Of a stretch of 64,000 nucleotides of DNA, positions 7,380-14,556 are shown piece by piece (position 1 is the stretch's first letter; each line of letters starts with the position of its first letter). Below the pieces are notes generated by a model, which was given only the letters and a program-made list of their open reading frames with translations, did no database searches and had not been told where the DNA came from. The position numbers and the translations under genes are program-made. The DNA is taken from NCBI RefSeq assembly GCF_030486405.1, contig NZ_CP129613.1:3968001-4032000 (forward strand), in the 5' to 3' direction. This DNA comes from Mycolicibacterium sp. HK-90. Lineage in GTDB: Bacteria > Actinomycetota > Actinomycetes > Mycobacteriales > Mycobacteriaceae.

Positions 7380-7856
7380 CTACCGGCGCGTGCCGCCGGG
7401 GTTCCAGCCGCGCAGCGGGTCGTAGCCACCGCTCGGCGTGGCCAGGCGCAGAGGAACCACGGGCGCGGCCTCGGTCACCGGCTCGGCGGGGACATCGGTG
7501 ACGGCCTCGGGCTCAACAGATTCGGCGATGAGCGCCACGGTGGGCAACGAAACCGGCTCGGGCGGGGTCTGATCAGGGTCGGGCTGGCTGACGGGCTCAC
7601 CGGCCCTATGGCGGGCCACGGCCAGCCACTCGGCCAGCTCGTCGGCGGGAACGCCGCCGACGGCCAGCACGCCGCGCGCGATCTCGACCTGGAGCGCGAA
7701 CAGCGGGTCACCCTCACCGATGACGGTGCCGACCAGGGCGCGCAGCTCGGTTTGGAGTTGGGCCTCCAACGTGGCGGGGCTCAGTCGGCCCTCGGCCACG
7801 TCATCGGCGATGGACATCGCGCCGTTGATGGCGTCCCGCTTGGTGATGGTGGTCAT
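7380..7856 (-). CDS. hypothetical acidic protein with Pro/Val-rich tail
   Basis: A 158-residue protein. The N-terminal 75 residues look helical (KRDAINGAMSIADDVAEG and following). The remainder is a low-complexity Pro/Glu/Val/Ala linker ending in GGYDPLRGWNPGGTRR. The start overlaps the upstream HTH gene stop by four bases (ATGA), giving a two-gene operon. The function is unknown. In phage-like elements a helical-plus-disordered protein after a terminase-like HTH protein could be a packaging or replication accessory, but nothing in the sequence proves this. Confidence 0.5.
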   Translation of the reverse strand: MTTITKRDAINGAMSIADDVAEGRLSPATLEAQLQTELRALVGTVIGEGDPLFALQVEIARGVLAVGGVPADELAEWLAVARHRAGEPVSQPDPDQTPPEPVSLPTVALIAESVEPEAVTDVPAEPVTEAAPVVPLRLATPSGGYDPLRGWNPGGTRR

Positions 7857-8311
7857 TCCAGCTCCTTCTGTTCGATTACCTCGGCGTCGACCACGGCCAG
7901 CAGCCGCTCGCGGGCTTCGGCGATGATCTGGGTCGGGGTCTGGGTCACGTTGATGTTCAGCACCTCCGGTTCGTAGAGCCCGCCGATCTTGGCCAGCTCG
8001 GCCTCGTTGCGCAGGATCTCCCGGTTGAGGGTGACCAGGGTGTCGTCGTCGCCGTTGGCGAACGCCCGCACGAACCGCTGACTCAGGGCGCGGGTCCGCA
8101 GCTCTATCGCGGCCTTGTGGGTCTCGATGGTGGTAGGCGTGGCCTCACGCCGCTGGCGGGCCACGTGACGGCTCACGGCGGTCTGGGCCGCGCCGATGGA
8201 TCGGTACCCGAGGCGGTCGCAGACCTCACGCCAGCTGTGGCGGCTGGCGCGCAGCTTGAACGCTTCCTCGGCGCGGGCGCGGCTGGCGTACGCCGACATC
8301 TTCGGGGCCAT
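7853..8311 (-). CDS. HTH protein resembling phage terminase small subunits
   Basis: About 152 residues. An N-terminal helix-turn-helix (HSWREVCDRLGYRSIGAAQT, about residues 25-45) is followed by a helical segment, FANGDDDTLVTLNREILRNE, and a C-terminal AEARERLLAVVD region. The layout is like small terminase or homeodomain-type DNA-packaging proteins, which bind DNA near an origin or pac site. The gene starts directly beside the iteron region at 8402-8724, so a role in replication initiation or packaging recognition is attractive. An upstream ATG at 8329 would add six residues; neither start has a Shine-Dalgarno. Confidence 0.5.
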   Translation of the reverse strand: MAPKMSAYASRARAEEAFKLRASRHSWREVCDRLGYRSIGAAQTAVSRHVARQRREATPTTIETHKAAIELRTRALSQRFVRAFANGDDDTLVTLNREILRNEAELAKIGGLYEPEVLNINVTQTPTQIIAEARERLLAVVDAEVIEQKELE

Positions 8312-8401
8312 ACCGCATAAGTACCGCATGACCGTGCAGGGTCTCGGGGATGCGGGGCCGTCGGCGGGGGCGCGCAGCAGTGGGACGTTGCCTCACAACC
8401 A

Positions 8402-8724
8402 CATAACTCGAAATTCCGACCAAAACTGTTCTCTCATATAGATATTTCTCCCTCTCACCACTGACCTATTTTTCTTGGTTATGTTGGTTATGTAGTTATG
8501 AGAGCACACCCGGGAGGCCGGAATTACCCCACTGCCTGCGCTTACGCGCGTCGGGCGGAACCCCGAGCGCCGCCAACCGCGCCCGGTTATCTGCCGGTTA
8601 TATCGCCCCTGACGCCGGTTATCGGCCCCGCGCGCCGGGCCATGACGCCGCCGAGACCCCCGCGAGTGGCGTTGCCGGTTCATAACCGGCCCCCATAACC
8701 GGCTCATCACCGACAGATAACCGG
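8402..8724. other. probable replication origin: AT-rich region plus iterons
   Basis: The 400-bp gene-free gap next to the primase-helicase gene contains an AT-rich stretch (8402-8500) and a repeat array. Inside the AT-rich part are tandem TTGGTTATG copies (8475-8483, 8484-8492) and a related TAGTTATG (8493-8500). The GC-rich part has three CCGGTTAT copies at 8583, 8594 and 8615, and three inverted ATAACCGG copies at 8682, 8695 and 8717. Steps of 11 and 21 bases in one arm and 13 and 22 in the other are near whole helical turns, so the array is roughly a mirror image. An AT-rich unwinding zone plus phased iterons beside a D5-type primase is the usual make-up of a plasmid or satellite origin. 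Confidence 0.65.
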
Positions 8725-8728
8725 GCTC

Positions 8729-10807
8729 TCAGTTGAGGTTGCCGGGCATCGGGTCGCCGCCGACGGCGGTGGAAACCGTCCGCGTGATCGGCACACCGTA
8801 CTGACCCCGGTCGGTGTACGCGGTCTCAGCGCCCTTGACGCCCCAGACGACCCTGGGGCCGTTGAACTTCTGGCCCGGCTTGATCGGGTCGAGGTACAGC
8901 GCCTTGAGCGCCGACCGGAAGTTGACGTGCGATCCAGGGTTGTGGCCGTTGGTCTCGGCCCAGTGCTTCCACACCACGTACAACCGGGCCGAGTCCACCT
9001 GGTCGCACTCGCAGTTGCGGTGGGTGTGAGCCTCAGCGGCACCGACGACGCAGCACTCCGCGATGAACCGTCGAACCGGCGCGGCCTTGTCGTTGACCTC
9101 CTGGGCCAGCTCCTCGGCGCGCTGGGTCCGGGTGAACGCCCCACCCGAGCTGTCGAGCAGCGTCAAACCCTCCACGGCCCAACGCAACACCAGCCCCAGC
9201 TCATTGGCCAGGATGCGCCGCTTGAGGCCGGTGTCCTCGGTGTCGGTGTCACGGAAGCCCCGACTGGTCTCCAGCAGCAGGGCGCGGCGTTGTAGGGCGC
9301 TGCTGTTGTCGGACCACCGAGGGATCTCATTGGCCGAGGCGTGGAACCTCACCCCCAGCTTGGCCGACACCGCCGCCTTGTACTTCCGCGCCACCGACAC
9401 CACGTCCTCACCCGTGACCGCCAGCAGGTTCTCCACCGCCGTGCTGGAGTCGCGAGTGCTGAACCGAATGTCACTGAGCACGGCCAACTGAGCGCCGGTC
9501 TCATACAGGCCCTGCAGCCCAAACTGGGAGTTGAGGTCGTCCAGCTTGGTGGCGGTGACCAGCCCGGCCAGCGCACCCAGCACGTCCGCGATGATCGACT
9601 TGCCGCTTCCGCTCGGGCCGATGATCAGCAGCCACTTCTGAAGGTCGGTGCGCCCGCTGATGACGTACCCGAACCACTGTTGCAGGCAGGTGATCGCGCC
9701 GGGATCATCGGGCCACTGAGTCCGCAGCATCCGCTGCCAATCGCTGTCGGCGTCAGGGTCGGTGGCGTGGTCGTAGTCAGCCTCAATGCGCGTCAGGCTG
9801 AACCACAACGGCGTGTTCAGATCGAGAGCGCCAGTGCTGACGTCAAGCACACCATTGCGCACCAGCACCCGCGTGCCGCCGCTGTACGCGCCCTGGTGAC
9901 GGCCATAGGCGTCAGCCAACTCTCGGGCGTGGGTGCCGGTGCCGACGGCCAGGGCGTCGGCCAGCGCGTCCTCCACCATCGCCAGAGTGCGGGTGTCGGG
10001 GTTCCACGCTCTGAGCGAGTACTCGTTGCCGGCCTGGAGCTGCCGGGTCTTCACGTACCAGACATCGGCCAGCACCTCCCGCAGCAGCCCGCGCATCCAC
10101 TCGGGGTCGGTGTGGGCCACCCAACGCGGCGGATCCCCAGCGGCGGTGAGCTCGTAGCGGTACCAGGTCTGGTCGATGCGAATCAGCGTGCGCATCCACG
10201 CCTTCCGCCGCCGTCGGGTACCCGGCGCGGTCGGCAACCGCAGCCGAGCGATGAACCGATGCCGCACCAGCCAGCGGGCCACGTATGTCGACGCCTGAGG
10301 CGGCGCGATCACCCTGCCCTCCACCACCTTGGCCTGCGCCTCGGGGTCCAGCGTGTTGTAGATCGACTCGGGAACACCGTTGATGCGTTTCTCGGCGGCG
10401 CTGGCGGCGGCGTCCAGGTCGGGGTCAGTGACCCACCGCGCGCGCATCAGCTCGATCTCGGGGTCGGGGCTGCTGTCGGCCTCGGCGAAGTCGCGGACGT
10501 CCTGGCGCGTCGGCACGGCCACGCCCCGGTCAGTGAACCCCTCGGCCACCATCTCGATGGGAACGACCGGTACATCCTCAACCCAGGGGTCCAGATCGGG
10601 CTTGCCGGTGTGGTGATCGATCAGAACGCGCCCGTGGTCGAGGGTTTGGCGCTGCCAGTCCACGATGATGCGCGCGATGTCATCACCCACAACGGAACTC
10701 AGCGGATCGGTGGGGTCGGCGTTCCAGAGGGTGGCCAGGTGCGCGCCGCTGACGTAAGCGGCGGGCTCGACAGCAGCAGCGGTCCCGTTGTCGGGGGTAA
10801 GCTTCAC
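8729..10807 (-). CDS. D5/P4-type primase-helicase of the integrated element
   Basis: A 692-residue replication protein. The C-terminal half is a superfamily 3-like helicase of the phage/plasmid primase (P4) family. Walker A is GPSGSGKS (about residue 400), a Walker B-like strand is AQLAVLSDI, and the sensor/SANEIP region ASANEIPRWSD is followed by an arginine-finger segment, ALQRRALLLE. The N-terminal half is diverged and probably carries the D5 N-domain. A GTG at 10807 preceded by AAGGAAC with a short spacer is the best start; an in-frame start 42 bases upstream lacks such a signal. The stop is four bases from the last iteron, so the protein probably acts at that origin to replicate the excised element. 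Confidence 0.85.
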   Translation of the reverse strand: MKLTPDNGTAAAVEPAAYVSGAHLATLWNADPTDPLSSVVGDDIARIIVDWQRQTLDHGRVLIDHHTGKPDLDPWVEDVPVVPIEMVAEGFTDRGVAVPTRQDVRDFAEADSSPDPEIELMRARWVTDPDLDAAASAAEKRINGVPESIYNTLDPEAQAKVVEGRVIAPPQASTYVARWLVRHRFIARLRLPTAPGTRRRRKAWMRTLIRIDQTWYRYELTAAGDPPRWVAHTDPEWMRGLLREVLADVWYVKTRQLQAGNEYSLRAWNPDTRTLAMVEDALADALAVGTGTHARELADAYGRHQGAYSGGTRVLVRNGVLDVSTGALDLNTPLWFSLTRIEADYDHATDPDADSDWQRMLRTQWPDDPGAITCLQQWFGYVISGRTDLQKWLLIIGPSGSGKSIIADVLGALAGLVTATKLDDLNSQFGLQGLYETGAQLAVLSDIRFSTRDSSTAVENLLAVTGEDVVSVARKYKAAVSAKLGVRFHASANEIPRWSDNSSALQRRALLLETSRGFRDTDTEDTGLKRRILANELGLVLRWAVEGLTLLDSSGGAFTRTQRAEELAQEVNDKAAPVRRFIAECCVVGAAEAHTHRNCECDQVDSARLYVVWKHWAETNGHNPGSHVNFRSALKALYLDPIKPGQKFNGPRVVWGVKGAETAYTDRGQYGVPITRTVSTAVGGDPMPGNLN

Positions 10808-10870
10808 AGTGTTCCTTCGGATTTTGGTCGGTCTGAGGGGCTGACCCACTGGAGCGGGTCGTCGTTGGGG

Positions 10871-10928
10871 TGATGCCGCCCTGGCTCACATCGCGCCGAA
10901 GCCAACCGCGCGGAGCCGGGCGGCATCA
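10871..10928. repeat. long inverted repeat upstream of primase gene
   Basis: TGATGCCGCCC (10871-10881) pairs perfectly with GGGCGGCATCA (10918-10928). The complementarity continues into GGCTC/GAGCC with a one-base shift. It lies between the excisionase-like gene (stop at 10968) and the primase start (10807), both on the minus strand. It could be an attenuator or terminator between early genes, or a replication protein site. The 10808-10967 gap holds nothing else I can identify. Confidence 0.5.
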
Positions 10929-10967
10929 CTGCTGTCAGGGGTCAATCACGCTGTGGCCCTCCCGGTC

Positions 10968-11168
10968 TCACGCATCAGCCGGGCGGACAGGCGTCAGTAG
11001 AGCGTCGACATCGCTGACCTTGACCCGAAGATCCGACGTCGGGCTGGTCCGGTACGCGGGCAACAGGCCCTCACGGATGCGGCGCTGAATCGACCACGGC
11101 GACAGGCCGACCCGCTCCCCGGCCTCACGTAGCCCGATGAACCGGTCAGTGCTGGTGGCGTTGGTCAC
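10968..11168 (-). CDS. excisionase/AlpA-type HTH protein
   Basis: A 66-residue MerR-fold DNA-binding protein. LREAGERVGLSPWSIQRRIR forms the helix-turn-helix (residues 12-31), followed by the wing EGLLPAYRTS and VSDVDALLTP. This is the standard shape of recombination directionality factors and AlpA regulators. I chose the GTG at 11168 because AAAGGAGG lies six bases upstream. The repeated operator copy 2 (11246-11266) sits 78-98 bases upstream. It is probably the excisionase that, with the tyrosine integrase, frees the element; a regulatory role is equally possible. Confidence 0.65.
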   Translation of the reverse strand: MTNATSTDRFIGLREAGERVGLSPWSIQRRIREGLLPAYRTSPTSDLRVKVSDVDALLTPVRPADA

Positions 11169-11245
11169 GGCTGGCCTCCTTTCAGTGGCGGCATCTGAGG
11201 GCAACTAGAGCAGACGACCGTGCAGACCCTCGGTGAGCGACGGCT

Positions 11246-11266
11246 GAGTTACCCGAGTCAGGTAAG
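11246..11266. promoter_or_regulatory. dyad operator, copy 2 (excisionase-like gene)
   Basis: Begins GAGTTACCCGAGT and ends GGTAAG on the plus strand, matching the dyad at 3147-3171 read on its minus strand, except for a three-base shorter centre. It overlaps the stop of the upstream HTH gene (11258) and lies in front of the excisionase-like gene. Together with copy 1 it marks two promoters likely governed by one regulator. Confidence 0.5.
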
Positions 11267-11509
11267 CATTGTGGCCGTGGCGGTCTCGGTCTCCCCCGCC
11301 AGCAGCGTCAGCAGCTTGGCGGTCGGCACGCGCTTCCGCTTGGCGCTCAGGTGGATCACGGGCAGTCGGCCCGTCTTGGCCATCGAGTAGGCGAAAGCCC
11401 TTGACACGCCGAGGTATTCAGCGGCGGTCTCGATGCTCACGGTGGGCGGACCCTGGCGCAGGCGCTCCAGCGACGGGTAAGTCTTCGTGGTGTCGGTTGA
11501 ATCAGGCAT
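11258..11509 (-). CDS. small HTH (excisionase-family) regulator
   Basis: An 83-residue protein with a MerR/excisionase-type helix-turn-helix, VSIETAAEYLGVSRAFAYSM (about residues 24-43), then a TGRLPVIHLSAKRKRVP wing. It is divergent from the plus-strand gene preceding the integrase, across a 69-bp AT-rich gap, which is the usual place for an element's immunity repressor or switch protein. The partner HTH gene at 10968-11168 follows on the same strand. Which of the two is excisionase and which is repressor cannot be told from sequence. Confidence 0.6.
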   Translation of the reverse strand: MPDSTDTTKTYPSLERLRQGPPTVSIETAAEYLGVSRAFAYSMAKTGRLPVIHLSAKRKRVPTAKLLTLLAGETETATATMLT

Positions 11510-11578
11510 GTCTTCACAGTGGCCTGATTAGTGATAGTTGTCTAGGCGTTTTGCTATCTTTGTGGTTATCATCTTTTC
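11510..11578. promoter_or_regulatory. divergent switch promoter region
   Basis: An AT-rich 69-bp gap between the leftward HTH gene and the rightward integrase operon. TAGTGATA occurs at 11529-11536 and again at 11584-11591, just inside the plus-strand gene. TTATCA (11566-11571) is the inverse of TGATAA (11587-11592). TATCTT at 11555-11560 is a possible -10 for the plus-strand gene, whose GTG follows 18 bases later. The repeats look like operator half-sites for one of the element's HTH proteins. Confidence 0.35.
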
Positions 11579-12160
11579 GTGACTAGTGATAAGCCCGAGT
11601 TCACGCCCATCGCGGGCGACGTGATGGCTGACGACATCCGCCGTGTGAGCGGCAAGCGTGGCAGCGACAACGGTCTGATCGAGATCCCGCTGTACGGGCA
11701 CGGTTTCCGCTACCAGGTGCGGATCGACCGGAGCGGCGGAACGCCGCGCCTCACTGAGCTGCGGATGGTGTGCGCCGCAGACGGCGGTGACATAGACCCC
11801 GCCGCCGTGCGCAACGTCCCGGTGCGCCGACTGGCCAAGGCCGCTGCCAAGTTCGTCTCACTGACCGAGCACGGCATCGCGGACGCCGGTGACATGTACG
11901 ACCCGACCGGCCCGGCCCGGCCCGACCTGGAGCCAGGAAAGCGCCGCCGCAACCTCGGTGACGAGCACTACCGCCAGGTCGCCGCGCAGATCAGTTGGGC
12001 GCGGGAGATTGGCCTCGCGCCACGGGATTACGCCGCCGACTACTTCGGGGTGACTCTCCCCACCCTGGACCGCTGGATCGCCCAGGCCAAGAAGCGCGGT
12101 TTCCTTCGCCGCGACTGGAGCACCGCCACCGCTGACGCACAGGAGACCGAGCAGCCATGA
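11579..12160 (+). CDS. HTH-containing protein upstream of and coupled to the integrase
   Basis: A 193-residue protein of unknown function. The N-terminal half looks like a beta-rich domain (LIEIPLYGHGFRYQVRI), and the C-terminal third contains a helix-turn-helix (APRDYAADYFGVTLPTLDRW, about residues 145-165) and a basic tail. It starts with GTG, with a possible -10 close by. The stop overlaps the integrase ATG by four bases (ATGA), so it is made together with the integrase. It could be an integration accessory factor or a regulator of the switch region. Genes of this shape preceding integrases are common in mycobacterial integrated elements, as far as I recall. Confidence 0.55.
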   Translation: MTSDKPEFTPIAGDVMADDIRRVSGKRGSDNGLIEIPLYGHGFRYQVRIDRSGGTPRLTELRMVCAADGGDIDPAAVRNVPVRRLAKAAAKFVSLTEHGIADAGDMYDPTGPARPDLEPGKRRRNLGDEHYRQVAAQISWAREIGLAPRDYAADYFGVTLPTLDRWIAQAKKRGFLRRDWSTATADAQETEQP

Positions 12161-13542
12161 CCACCGACCCGCAGCCCGCCAAACGCACCCGCCGAGCCGA
12201 GCCGGTCACCAAGCACGTGGCCAAGAACGGCGCGGTGTCCTACCGCTTCCGCGTCGATCTGGGCATCAACCCTGACGGTTCCCGTCTACGGCAGCAGTTC
12301 ACCTATCCCACGCTGGCCGAGGCCCGCAAGGAGTACCGGCGCATCTCCACCGAGGTGGCGGCGGGCACCTTCGTGAAGCGCGACACAACCACCGTGGCTG
12401 AGTTTCTGACCGAGTGGCTGGACGCCCGGCGCGACATCCGACCGGGCACGCTCACCGGGTACCGCTACTCCCTCAAGCCGGTCATCGACCATCTCGGTGT
12501 GATCCCGCTGCAACACCTGCGGACTGCCGACCTCGACGCCCTGGTGACGTTGCGCATGGCGGGCCAGCCGGTGGCGCAGAGAGACAAGCGCGGACGCCGG
12601 TCGGCTGAGGTGCTGGCGTGGCTGCGGGCGCGCCCTGACGGTGCGAGCTACGCCGAGGTGTACGCCGAGTTCGGCAACCCCGGCGAGCGGGCGCTGGCCC
12701 GTCTCGCGGCGTCCGGTGAGGTGACCCGGCCCGCGCGCGGTCGGTATGCCGCCGCCCGGCCCGCCGATCCCGAGCGCCCCAAGGTGGCCGGTGGGACCAG
12801 CGCGCGCACGGTGGTCACGATGTTGGTGGTCTTGTCCTCGGCGCTCGATGACGCGATGGCCCAGGGCCTCGTCGCCCGCAACGTCGCCCGGCTGGTCAAG
12901 CGGCCCAAGGTGACCACCACCGAGATGGCCACCTGGTCACCGGAACAGGCGGCGGCGTTCCGCGCCCATGTGACCGATGACCGGCTGGCGGCGTGCTGGC
13001 TGCTGACGCTGGCCGGGTTGCGCCGCTCAGAGGTGCTGGGTCTGCGGTGGGCCGACGTCGACCACGACGCCGGGACCATCACCGTGGCCCAGGGCCGCGT
13101 GGTGGTCGGCGGCGGCACGGTGACCGGCGCGCCCAAGTCCACCCGCTCAGCGCGGACGCTCCCCATGCCGCGTGACGTGCTGACCGCGTTGCGGGCGTTC
13201 AAGACTCGGCAAGCCGAGGAACACCTGGCCCTCGGCGCGGGCTGGCCCGATACCGACTTGGTGGCGGTCAACGCCGATGGCTCCCCCATCCGGCCCGAGA
13301 CCTACTCCAAGGTGTTCGCCGCTCACTGCGCGGCGGCGGGCGTCCCGGTGATCCGGCTGCACGATGTTCGGCACACCGCCGCCACCATGCTGCTCGACGG
13401 TGGAACCACGCCCTCGGCCACCGCCAAGTGGCTGGGCCATGACCCGGCTATCACGCTTCGGGTCTACGGCCACGTCTACGACGACGCGCTGGCATCGGCG
13501 GGTGACGCCCTGATGGGCCGGTCACGCGCGAGCGCCGACTGA
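12157..13542 (+). CDS. int: tyrosine site-specific integrase
   Basis: A 461-residue tyrosine recombinase that inserts and excises the element at the adjacent tRNA-Val gene. The N-terminal arm-binding-like strands (YRFRVDLGIN, residues 29-75) lead into the core-binding domain from about residue 78. The catalytic domain (from about 255) has AGLRRSEVLGLRW (Arg I), a beta-hairpin lysine (PKSTRSARTLP), HDVRHTAATML (His-x-x-Arg), LGHDPAITL and the nucleophile Tyr in RVYGHV. Residues 136-210 are unusual: a winged-helix-like insert (SAEVLAWLRARPDG to ARGRYAA) splits the core-binding domain before it resumes at GGTSARTVVTMLVVLSSALD. The ATG overlaps the upstream stop. Confidence 0.92.
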   Translation: MTTDPQPAKRTRRAEPVTKHVAKNGAVSYRFRVDLGINPDGSRLRQQFTYPTLAEARKEYRRISTEVAAGTFVKRDTTTVAEFLTEWLDARRDIRPGTLTGYRYSLKPVIDHLGVIPLQHLRTADLDALVTLRMAGQPVAQRDKRGRRSAEVLAWLRARPDGASYAEVYAEFGNPGERALARLAASGEVTRPARGRYAAARPADPERPKVAGGTSARTVVTMLVVLSSALDDAMAQGLVARNVARLVKRPKVTTTEMATWSPEQAAAFRAHVTDDRLAACWLLTLAGLRRSEVLGLRWADVDHDAGTITVAQGRVVVGGGTVTGAPKSTRSARTLPMPRDVLTALRAFKTRQAEEHLALGAGWPDTDLVAVNADGSPIRPETYSKVFAAHCAAAGVPVIRLHDVRHTAATMLLDGGTTPSATAKWLGHDPAITLRVYGHVYDDALASAGDALMGRSRASAD

Positions 13543-13544
13543 CC

Positions 13545-13922
13545 TCAGGCGTACAACGCCACGACGTTGGCCACCGCTCCGAGCCCGAGACCCCCGACCA
13601 ACAGACCGACGGCGGTCCAGCGACGTCGGTCGCTCACGTCGTTCTCAGCGGTGACGTACTTATATAGCGCCTCCTGCGCGGGCTCGGGCCAGCCGATCTT
13701 GGCGGCTTGGTCCCAGTCGGCCTTGAACTGCCGCATGTTGCGCCGACCCGTCACCGCATCGCGGATCACGCCGTAGGCACCAACGGCTTGCAACAACGAA
13801 CTGGCGACGTAGAGGACCAGGGCGACGACCGTCACGGCTGCGACGTTATGCCGTGCCGCGCCGCCGCTCCGCCACGGGGCTGACCACCTTGGCCATTTCT
13901 TGGCCACTCGGGGGGTTGTCAC
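13545..13922 (-). CDS. small membrane protein at the element's attachment end
   Basis: A protein of up to 125 residues with two predicted membrane segments, AAVTVVALVLYVASSLLQAV near the N-terminus and TAVGLLVGGLGLGAVANVVA at the C-terminus. A cytosolic or external loop rich in charged residues joins them. Convergent with the integrase (2 bp between stops) and 45 bp from the tRNA 3' end, so it is the last gene of the element. The start is uncertain: GTG at 13922 gives 125 residues, while GTG at 13835 gives 96 and begins just before the first membrane segment. Function unknown; superinfection exclusion would be a typical role, but there is no evidence for it. Confidence 0.45.
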   Translation of the reverse strand: MTTPRVAKKWPRWSAPWRSGGAARHNVAAVTVVALVLYVASSLLQAVGAYGVIRDAVTGRRNMRQFKADWDQAAKIGWPEPAQEALYKYVTAENDVSDRRRWTAVGLLVGGLGLGAVANVVALYA

Positions 13923-13967
13923 AAACCGACCGCGACCCGCAGAAACGGCTGTGACCAGACTTTTTAA

Positions 13968-14042
13968 TGGTGGGCGCGGAGGGTTTCGAACCCCCGACCG
14001 CTGGTGTGTAAAACCAGAGCTCTACCACTGAGCTACGCGCCC
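13968..14042 (-). tRNA. tRNA-Val (anticodon UAC)
   Basis: A complete 75-nt cloverleaf on the minus strand. The acceptor stem is GGGCGCG/CGCGCCC, followed by A and an encoded CCA. The D-arm begins TAGCTCAG, the anticodon stem is CTGGT/ACCAG with loop TTTACAC (anticodon TAC), and the T loop is TTCGAAA. It reads GUA and other valine codons. Its 3' end faces the integrase 425 bp away, so it is the probable attachment site, with the element lying to the left. The mycobacterial prophage phiRv2 is also reported to use a tRNA-Val gene. Confidence 0.95.
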
Positions 14043-14094
14043 CGTCGCAGGCACGGTACACGCCGTGACCGCGAGACCGGAAATTCTGCCCCAC

Positions 14095-14556
14095 TCAGCC
14101 CTTCAGCGCCTCCAGCGCATTGCGCCACACCGCCTGATCGCGGACCTGGCCCGGTTCCATCATCTCGGCGAACCGGATCTGCCCGGCCTTGTCGACGACG
14201 AACGTGCCGCGGTTCGGGTACCCGGCATCGTCGTTGAACACGCCGTAGGCCTGGGTGACCGCGCCGTGCGGCCAGAAATCCGCCAGCACCGGGAAGGTGA
14301 ATCCGCTTTCGATGGACCAGATCTTGTGCGTCGGGGGCGGCCCGACGGAGATCGCCAGGGTTGCGGTGTCGTCGTTCTCGTACTGCGGCAGCTTGTCTCG
14401 GATCTCCCCGAGCTCGCCCTCACACACGCCGGTGAACGCCAATGGGAAGAACACCAGCAGCACATCCTTGGCACCGCGGAAGGCGCTGAGTGTGATCGGC
14501 CGGCCGTTCTGGTCCCGGAGCGTGAAATCGGGCGCCGGGGCACCGACAGCGAGCAC
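14095..14556 (-). CDS. ahpE: one-cysteine peroxiredoxin AhpE
   Basis: A 153-residue thioredoxin-fold peroxidase that reduces peroxides and peroxynitrite, with re-reduction by mycothiol/mycoredoxin as known for the M. tuberculosis enzyme. The peroxidatic Cys45 is in FFPLAFTGVC and is the only cysteine in the protein. SVGPPPTHKIW, FWPHGAVTQAYGVF and NRGTFVVD match Rv2238c closely. The GTG start shares a base with the stop of the DUF3052 gene upstream (TAGTG), so both are co-transcribed. It is the first core gene after the tRNA, and the synteny with Rv2238c-Rv2241 is intact. Confidence 0.95.
   Translation of the reverse strand: MLAVGAPAPDFTLRDQNGRPITLSAFRGAKDVLLVFFPLAFTGVCEGELGEIRDKLPQYENDDTATLAISVGPPPTHKIWSIESGFTFPVLADFWPHGAVTQAYGVFNDDAGYPNRGTFVVDKAGQIRFAEMMEPGQVRDQAVWRNALEALKG

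Noticed and set aside
9341..10873. Long plus-strand open frame opposite the primase-helicase gene
   Set aside because: The minus strand encodes clear helicase motifs and a good ribosome-binding site; the plus-strand product is low complexity.
1..14042. Complete prophage
   Set aside because: No portal, large terminase, tail, lysin or holin genes are visible in 14 kb; better described as a satellite-like or plasmid-like element, though the left end is unseen.
13846..14094. Open frame running through the tRNA-Val gene
   Set aside because: Overlaps a complete tRNA cloverleaf and has no coding signature.
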